NCBI RefSeq assembly: GCF_900104625.1
Contig: NZ_FNVZ01000005.1
Coordinates: forward strand, 310,001-374,000
Length of the DNA stretch: 64,000 bases
Reading direction: 5' to 3'
DNA from: Leptotrichia massiliensis
Lineage (GTDB): Bacteria; Fusobacteriota; Fusobacteriia; Fusobacteriales; Leptotrichiaceae
Part shown: piece by piece, positions 59,869-64,000 of the stretch
How the letters are laid out: each line of letters opens with the position of its first letter
How positions within the stretch are numbered: the stretch's first letter is position 1
Made by a program: the position numbers and the translations under genes
Notes under the pieces: model-generated
Told to the model about the DNA's origin: nothing
The model's input: only the letters and a program-made list of their open reading frames with translations
The model's database searches: none

Positions 59869-59897
59869 TTGTATTTTTTTATATAATTTGGTATAAT
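59869..59897 (+). promoter_or_regulatory. Promoter of the FadA-like/OmpA cluster
   Basis: TTGTAT (59869-59874), 17 bases, TATAAT (59892-59897) with TGG before it. The leader to the ATG at 59986 is about 85 bases and ends in AGGAGG. Confidence 0.65.
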
Positions 59898-59985
59898 ATT
59901 AAATAAGTGATGATAGGTAAGTGATTTAACAGTGATTTCATATTCATTTATTGTTATGAAATTAAATAATTAGGAGGAAAATCGA

Positions 59986-60372
59986 ATGAAAAAGACAATA
60001 TTCTTTTTAGTTGGAATAATGATGGTTTCGTCAATAGGTTTCTCTGCTGAAAAAAAGACATTAGAAAGCAGCTTAAATTCAATTGAAAGTCAATTCAATG
60101 AATTAATGAAAAAAGAAGAAGCACAAAAAGAAAGCTATAGACAACAAAAAGCACAATTAGAAGCTGAAGTTGAAGATTTAAAATCTAAACAAGCTAATAG
60201 AGAAAAATTATTAGAAAAATTAAGAGTGGATTCAGAAGTTAGATGGCACAGAGACAAATATAAAAAAATACTGAATAATTCCGAAACTCTTTATAAAAAT
60301 ATAAACAAATCAATTGCAGCAAAAGAACAAAAAATTGCAGAATTGGATACATTATTATCAGTAATGAATTAA
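59986..60372 (+). CDS. FadA-like adhesin
   Basis: 128 residues: a signal peptide (cleavage after GFSA, residue about 21) and a wholly helical mature part, with the layout of FadA, the Fusobacterium adhesin that forms a helical hairpin and polymerises. Visible likeness includes SQFNELMKKEEAQKESYRQQ, KAQLEAEVEDLKSKQ, and RWHRDKYKKILNNSETLYKN with IAAKEQKIAELDTLL, against RFYKSQYQDL and related text in FadA. Length is the same as FadA (about 129). AGGAGG precedes the ATG. First of five secreted-protein genes ending with an OmpA protein. Confidence 0.78.
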   Translation: MKKTIFFLVGIMMVSSIGFSAEKKTLESSLNSIESQFNELMKKEEAQKESYRQQKAQLEAEVEDLKSKQANREKLLEKLRVDSEVRWHRDKYKKILNNSETLYKNINKSIAAKEQKIAELDTLLSVMN

Positions 60373-60395
60373 TTGAAAGGAATGGTAATTAAAAG

Positions 60396-60782
60396 ATGAA
60401 AGCAAAAAAATTATTATTGTGTGGAATAGTAGCAGTATTATCTGTGCCTATGATGGCAGCTTCTCCACAAGAAATATTAAAGCAAGCTAGAGATGATTAC
60501 TACAAAAGTATAAAAGCACCTAAAGAACCAAAAATGACAACTGAAAAATTAGTTACAATTGATGAAGATGGTGTTGTAGAAGAAAAAGAAGTAGTTAAAA
60601 GAAAATCTCCAATTGAAAAATTAGAATACAACGCAGCTAAAGCAGCAGATAGAGTAGACTTTTATGAAAGAGTAGTAAGAAGTGTACAAAGAGAAGAAAA
60701 AGAATTAGGAGAATTTGATAGCGTTCTTGGAAGAGATGGCGTAAAAAATGCTCCAAAAAAATCTAGAAGAACAACTAAATAA
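60396..60782 (+). CDS. Small secreted helical protein
   Basis: 128 residues with a signal peptide (cleavage after VPMMAA, about residue 22). The mature part is charged and largely helical: SPQEILKQARDDYYKSIKAP, a Val/Glu-rich hinge (TIDEDGVVEEKEVVKRK), YNAAKAADRVDFYERVVRSV and a basic tail ending KKSRRTTK. I do not recognise the family. It starts 23 bases after the FadA-like gene with GAAAGGAA upstream, so both are in one transcript and both products should be in the periplasm or at the surface. Confidence 0.75.
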   Translation: MKAKKLLLCGIVAVLSVPMMAASPQEILKQARDDYYKSIKAPKEPKMTTEKLVTIDEDGVVEEKEVVKRKSPIEKLEYNAAKAADRVDFYERVVRSVQREEKELGEFDSVLGRDGVKNAPKKSRRTTK

Positions 60783-60860
60783 GAATTAAAAAATCAAAAA
60801 TTTAGTTATTTTGAAAGACAATATTTTTAATATAAAATATTATTCAGGAAAGGAAAATCG

Positions 60861-61352
60861 ATGAAAAAAATATTAGGATTAGTAGCTGTAATGGTGTTAG
60901 CGATGAGTCAATTATCATTTTCAGCTCCAACAAATACTGATGCCGCTGTGCAAAGATTAGTTAAAGTAGCTAAACAAAGACAAGCACAACAAGCTAAACA
61001 AGCAGCAAAAGGTGTTGTGGAAGAAGAAGTTGTTGTTGTTCCAGTTGAAGAAGTAGTTGAAACAACTTCAGGTGTTAGCCAAGATGCACGTCAAAAAGCA
61101 GAAGCAGCAAGAGCACAAGCTGAAGCAAGAGCAGCAAAAGCTAAAGAAGCAGCTCAAAGAAGAGCAGAAACAAGAAACTTAAGAGCTCAAAGAAAAAATA
61201 TGTCTGAAAGTAAAATGATGGATGTAGAAATTCAGAGAATTAGAAAAAGAGTAGATCAAATCAACAGTAATATTGAAAAATTTCATAAAACAAACGAAAT
61301 GTTAGATCAAATGGAACAAAGATTAGATACTATTCAAAATAGAATGAACTAA
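60861..61352 (+). CDS. Secreted Ala/Gln-rich coiled-coil protein
   Basis: 163 residues: signal peptide (cleavage after LSFSA, about residue 21), a Gln/Ala-rich helix (QRLVKVAKQRQAQQAKQAAK), a Val/Glu patch (EEEVVVVPVEEVVE), then an Ala-rich charged coiled coil and a C-terminal heptad segment (IQRIRKRVDQINSNIEKFHK). The Val/Glu patch resembles that of the preceding gene product. No recognised domain. AGGAAAGG precedes the ATG. It may be a periplasmic linker between cell wall and outer membrane proteins. Confidence 0.75.
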   Translation: MKKILGLVAVMVLAMSQLSFSAPTNTDAAVQRLVKVAKQRQAQQAKQAAKGVVEEEVVVVPVEEVVETTSGVSQDARQKAEAARAQAEARAAKAKEAAQRRAETRNLRAQRKNMSESKMMDVEIQRIRKRVDQINSNIEKFHKTNEMLDQMEQRLDTIQNRMN

Positions 61353-61413
61353 GAGTTAAAACAAAGAGAGAAAATAAAAAATAAATTAGATGTTTAGAAA
61401 GGAAATGAAAAAT

Positions 61414-61611
61414 ATGAAAAAGTTAGCATTATTATTCGTAGGATTAGGAGCTTTGTCTTGTACAAACGCAAAATTAGTAGATTACAACACAACTAGATTG
61501 AATCATATTGAAGATTATTTAAAAGAAAACAAACCAAATCCAGGTAGCCAAAAATATAGATCATTAGAAAGAGAGGCTGAAACATGGTTAGACGAACAAC
61601 AACAACAATAA
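61414..61611 (+). CDS. Small lipoprotein
   Basis: 65 residues from ATG 61414. MKKLALLFVGLGALSC is a lipoprotein-type signal, with a slightly irregular lipobox (ALSC), followed by TNAKLVDYNTTRLNHIEDYL and a Glu/Gln-rich end. An in-frame ATG at 61390 exists, with GAAAGGAAATG around it, but it would put charged residues before the signal. The end overlaps the start of the OmpA gene by 28 bases, so the two are translationally coupled. Function unknown; probably a partner of the OmpA protein. Confidence 0.72.
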   Translation: MKKLALLFVGLGALSCTNAKLVDYNTTRLNHIEDYLKENKPNPGSQKYRSLEREAETWLDEQQQQ

Positions 61612-62108
61612 TTGCATTAGGGTTGTTAGTTGCTTCACCATTGATGGCAAGAAGGCTGACAACTACTCAAATGAGAGAAAATACAATTAGAATTAATGCT
61701 CTTGAGTTAGAAGAGCCAGCTCCAGAACCAATCCCAGAACCAGTACCAGAACCACCAAAAGAAGAAACATTTGTATTTGATTCTGGAAGATTGAACTTTG
61801 ACTTCGATAAATCAGTAGTAAAACCACAATACTTTGAATTATTGAGAAACGTTAAAGACTATGCTGAACAAAATGACTTAAGATTAACAATTATAGGACA
61901 TACAGATTCTAAAGGTACTGATGCTTATAATATGGCTTTAGGTATGAGAAGGGCAGTAGCAGTTAGAGATAAATTGATAGAATTTGGATTAGATCCTGCA
62001 AGAGTCTTAAGCGTAGAATCAAGAGGAGAATCTGAACCAATCGCTCCAAATGATACTGAACAAGGAAGATTTGAAAACAGAAGAATTGAGTTCAAAGCTA
62101 CAAAATAG
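61584..62108 (+). CDS. OmpA-family peptidoglycan-binding protein
   Basis: 174 residues: a signal-like N-terminus (TIIALGLLVASPLMA), a short arm, a Pro/Glu linker (EEPAPEPIPEPVPEPPKEE) and a C-terminal OmpA domain: DSGRLNFDFDKSVVKPQYFE, LTIIGHTDSKGTDAYNMALG, MRRAVAVRDKLIEFGL and SRGESEPIAPN with GRFENRRIEF. The meso-DAP-binding Asp and Arg positions (HTDSKG; ENRRIEF) are present. It lacks a beta-barrel, so it should bridge peptidoglycan to other surface proteins encoded before it. It overlaps the lipoprotein gene by 28 bases. Confidence 0.9.
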   Translation: MVRRTTTTIIALGLLVASPLMARRLTTTQMRENTIRINALELEEPAPEPIPEPVPEPPKEETFVFDSGRLNFDFDKSVVKPQYFELLRNVKDYAEQNDLRLTIIGHTDSKGTDAYNMALGMRRAVAVRDKLIEFGLDPARVLSVESRGESEPIAPNDTEQGRFENRRIEFKATK

Positions 62109-62134
62109 TAAATATTAAATGGGAAGTATTTTAT

Positions 62135-62181
62135 AAATTGTCTAGTTATTTCTTTATTGAAACAATTAGACAATTTTTTTG
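62135..62181 (+). terminator. Terminator of the FadA-like/OmpA cluster
   Basis: AAATTGTCTA (62135-62144) pairs with TAGACAATTT (62167-62176), ten pairs, followed by T. Confidence 0.8.
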
Positions 62182-62201
62182 TAAAAAATTTTAGAATTAT
62201 A

Positions 62202-62230
62202 GTGAAATAAAATTTATTTTAGTGTATAAT
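62202..62230 (+). promoter_or_regulatory. Possible promoter of the P-type ATPase gene
   Basis: GTGAAA (62202-62207), 17 bases, TATAAT (62225-62230). The coding start is 174 bases away. The gap holds AT-rich DNA and a weak likeness (62309-62337) to the repeat joint seen at 22021. Confidence 0.4.
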
Positions 62231-62403
62231 ATACCAAAATACTTTTAAAATTGAACTAATAATACTAAGCTCTATTTAAAAATAAAAATAATATTTTATT
62301 TATTTTGTGACAAGGAGTATTGGCACTTGCGTAGTAGAAATGATAGTAAATATATTATTTTAATTGGGAATAGTATAAAATTAGAGAAAGAGGTGTAAAA
62401 ATT

Positions 62404-64000
62404 ATGTGGTTTACAAAATCACAAAATGATGTGTTAAAGGAGCTGAATGTTGATCCTAAAGTTGGTTTGACAACTGATGAGGTTAATGCTAGGCTTCAAA
62501 AATATGGACAAAATAAATTGAAAGGAAAACCTAAAAAGACATTATTACAGCTATTTATTGCACAGCTTCAGGATATGTTAATTTATGTATTAATTGCTGC
62601 GGCTGTAATAAACTTGATTGTGGATATTAAACATGGCTGGACGGATGCTTTGATTATAATGGCAGTAGTACTTATAAATGCGGTAGTTGGAGTGGTTCAG
62701 GAATCTAAGGCTGAAAAGGCGCTTGAGGCACTACAGCAAATGACAACTCCTAAGAGCCTAGTTCGTAGGAATGGAGAAGTTATAGAGGTTAATTCGGAAG
62801 ATTTAGTTCCAGGAGATATTTTGGTAATTGATGCAGGTAGATTTATTCCAGCTGATGTAAGACTTATAGAAAGTGCTAATTTACAAATTGAAGAGTCGGC
62901 ACTTACGGGAGAATCGGTACCAAGTGAGAAAAATGCTGATTTTATTACCAAAGATGAGAAAATTCCTGTTGGAGATAAGGAAAATATGGCATTTATGTCA
63001 ACTATGGCTACTTATGGACGTGGTGAAGGTGTCGTAGTTGGAACTGGAATGGAAACTGAAATTGGTAAAATTGCTAAAATACTTGATGAAGATGAAAGTA
63101 CATTGACTCCGCTTCAAATAAAGCTGGATGAACTTGGAAAAATACTTGGTTATATTGCAATGGGAATCTGTGCTGTGATATTTGTTGTTGGAATTATTCA
63201 GAAACGACCTATTTTAGGAATGTTTATGACTTCAATAAGTCTGGCAGTTGCTGCGATTCCTGAAGGACTTGTTGCAATTGTTGCAATTGTGCTTGCAATG
63301 GGTGTAAATAAAATGTCAAAGAAAAATGCGATTGTAAGAAAATTGCCTGCAGTTGAAACATTGGGAGCAGTAAATATAATCTGTTCTGATAAAACAGGGA
63401 CACTGACGCAAAATAAAATGACAGTTGTAAAAACTTATACACTTGATAATTTGAGAGATATACCGTCAGAAGGCAGAGATTTTGTGGCAAATAAGGATGA
63501 AACTGAGTTAATCCGTTCGTTTGTTCTTTGTTCAGACGCTTCAATTGACAGCGGACAGGATATCGGAGATCCGACAGAAGTGGCACTGGTTGTACTGGGA
63601 GACAGGTTTAATCTTGAAAAAAATACTTTGAATGCAGAGTATAAAAGAGTTAGTGAAAATCCATTTGATTCAGACAGAAAATTAATGTCAACATTAAATG
63701 AAGAAGGAAGTGGAAAGTATAGAGTTCATACAAAAGGTGCTATTGACAATATTCTAGTAAGAGCAGATAAAATTTTAGTAGATGGAAAAATTGTTGCATT
63801 GACTGAGGAAATGAAAGAAAAAATATTAAAAGTTGCAACAGAAATGTCTGATGATGCACTTCGTGTGCTTGGAGTAGCTTTTAAAGATGTAGATGATGTA
63901 ATTGCTCCTGAAGAAATGGAAAAAGAACTGGTTGTAGTTGGAATTGTTGGAATGATTGATCCGCCAAGAACAGAAGTTAAAGATTCAATAATGGAAGCAA
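62404..64000 (+). CDS. P-type calcium-type ATPase, C-terminus beyond window edge
   Basis: The frame is open from ATG 62404 (after GAGGTG) to the window end, 532 complete codons. MWFTKSQNDVLKELNVDPKV with GLTTDEVNARLQKYGQNKL is the cation-ATPase N-terminal domain, then membrane helices, the actuator TGES motif in ESALTGESVPSEKN, helix M4 with AVAAIPEGLVAIVAIVLAMG (the PEGL Glu is a calcium ligand in SERCA-type pumps), and the phosphorylation site SDKTGTLTQNKM with Asp329. VHTKGAIDNIL is the KGA nucleotide motif. This is the PMR1/SERCA-like group, so calcium or manganese export is likely. The C-terminal membrane domain lies outside the window. Confidence 0.93.
   Translation, partial: MWFTKSQNDVLKELNVDPKVGLTTDEVNARLQKYGQNKLKGKPKKTLLQLFIAQLQDMLIYVLIAAAVINLIVDIKHGWTDALIIMAVVLINAVVGVVQESKAEKALEALQQMTTPKSLVRRNGEVIEVNSEDLVPGDILVIDAGRFIPADVRLIESANLQIEESALTGESVPSEKNADFITKDEKIPVGDKENMAFMSTMATYGRGEGVVVGTGMETEIGKIAKILDEDESTLTPLQIKLDELGKILGYIAMGICAVIFVVGIIQKRPILGMFMTSISLAVAAIPEGLVAIVAIVLAMGVNKMSKKNAIVRKLPAVETLGAVNIICSDKTGTLTQNKMTVVKTYTLDNLRDIPSEGRDFVANKDETELIRSFVLCSDASIDSGQDIGDPTEVALVVLGDRFNLEKNTLNAEYKRVSENPFDSDRKLMSTLNEEGSGKYRVHTKGAIDNILVRADKILVDGKIVALTEEMKEKILKVATEMSDDALRVLGVAFKDVDDVIAPEEMEKELVVVGIVGMIDPPRTEVKDSIMEA

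Noticed and set aside
1-64000. CRISPR array, tRNA, rRNA or intact transposase
   Set aside because: Looked for regular spaced repeats, T-arm signatures and DDE or Y1 transposase motifs; none was found.

Overview
The window reads as chromosomal DNA from a Leptotrichia-like member of the Fusobacteriota. The grounds are very low GC content, AT-rich intergenic DNA, strong AGGAGG-type ribosome binding sites, a Gram-negative envelope gene set (phosphoheptose isomerase, OmpA-family protein, many lipoproteins, MliC-like protein) and a FadA-like adhesin locus. Most genes are on the + strand. No rRNA, tRNA, CRISPR array or intact transposase gene was seen.

Layout. 0-2.3 kb: minus-strand small secreted proteins and lipoproteins, including a 46-codon lipoprotein and a lipoprotein cut by the window edge. 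2.6-7.3 kb: a Dus tRNA-modification gene, then a run of YhcH-like protein, LD-carboxypeptidase, M19 dipeptidase and C26 gamma-glutamyl hydrolase that looks like a murein or peptide salvage operon. 7.4-15.4 kb: asnA, a methyltransferase, a nucleotidyltransferase, a LysR regulator with gmhA and a MATE exporter, an MliC-like protein and a CDF metal exporter. 15.7-18.9 kb: a TPR / DUF4037 / DUF4125 cassette followed by a Nudix gene broken by an amber codon. 19-21.2 kb: a pseudopilin and ComEC (DNA uptake). 21.3-43.8 kb: mainly housekeeping genes (era, uvrB, sppA, rplS, signal peptidase, SNF2 helicase, acpP-fabF-rnc-coaD, radA-disA) with a Fic protein. 43.8-46 kb: two truncated gene remnants facing each other and a flavoprotein/WYL-regulator divergent pair. 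46.2-50 kb: xseA, a two-gene ATPase plus TOPRIM-like candidate defence module, and dCMP deaminase. 50-53.4 kb: a complete dedicated ECF vitamin-type transporter. 53.4-59.8 kb: ung, a transsulfuration-type PLP enzyme, nuclease, obg, miaA and an orphan PTS EIIA. 59.9-62.1 kb: FadA-like and coiled-coil secreted proteins, a lipoprotein and an OmpA protein. 62.4 kb to the end: a P-type calcium-type ATPase cut by the window edge.

The strongest unexplained signal is a family of structured intergenic repeats at five places (about 9.6, 21.8-22.1, 25.5, 37.2-37.55 and 54.86-54.98 kb). The better copies have a long helix capped by a conserved CTGTYTGA...GAGTT loop, a GCTTAGACGAGC-like joint, and a GC-rich hairpin with an 8-base RGCGNYTG-like loop. 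Stem sequences differ from copy to copy while pairing is kept. Two loci carry inverted pairs, recalling BIME or REP-type elements. The ATPase/TOPRIM pair and the TPR/DUF4037/DUF4125 cassette are the next most interesting regions. All names are from motif recognition by eye; no database search was run.
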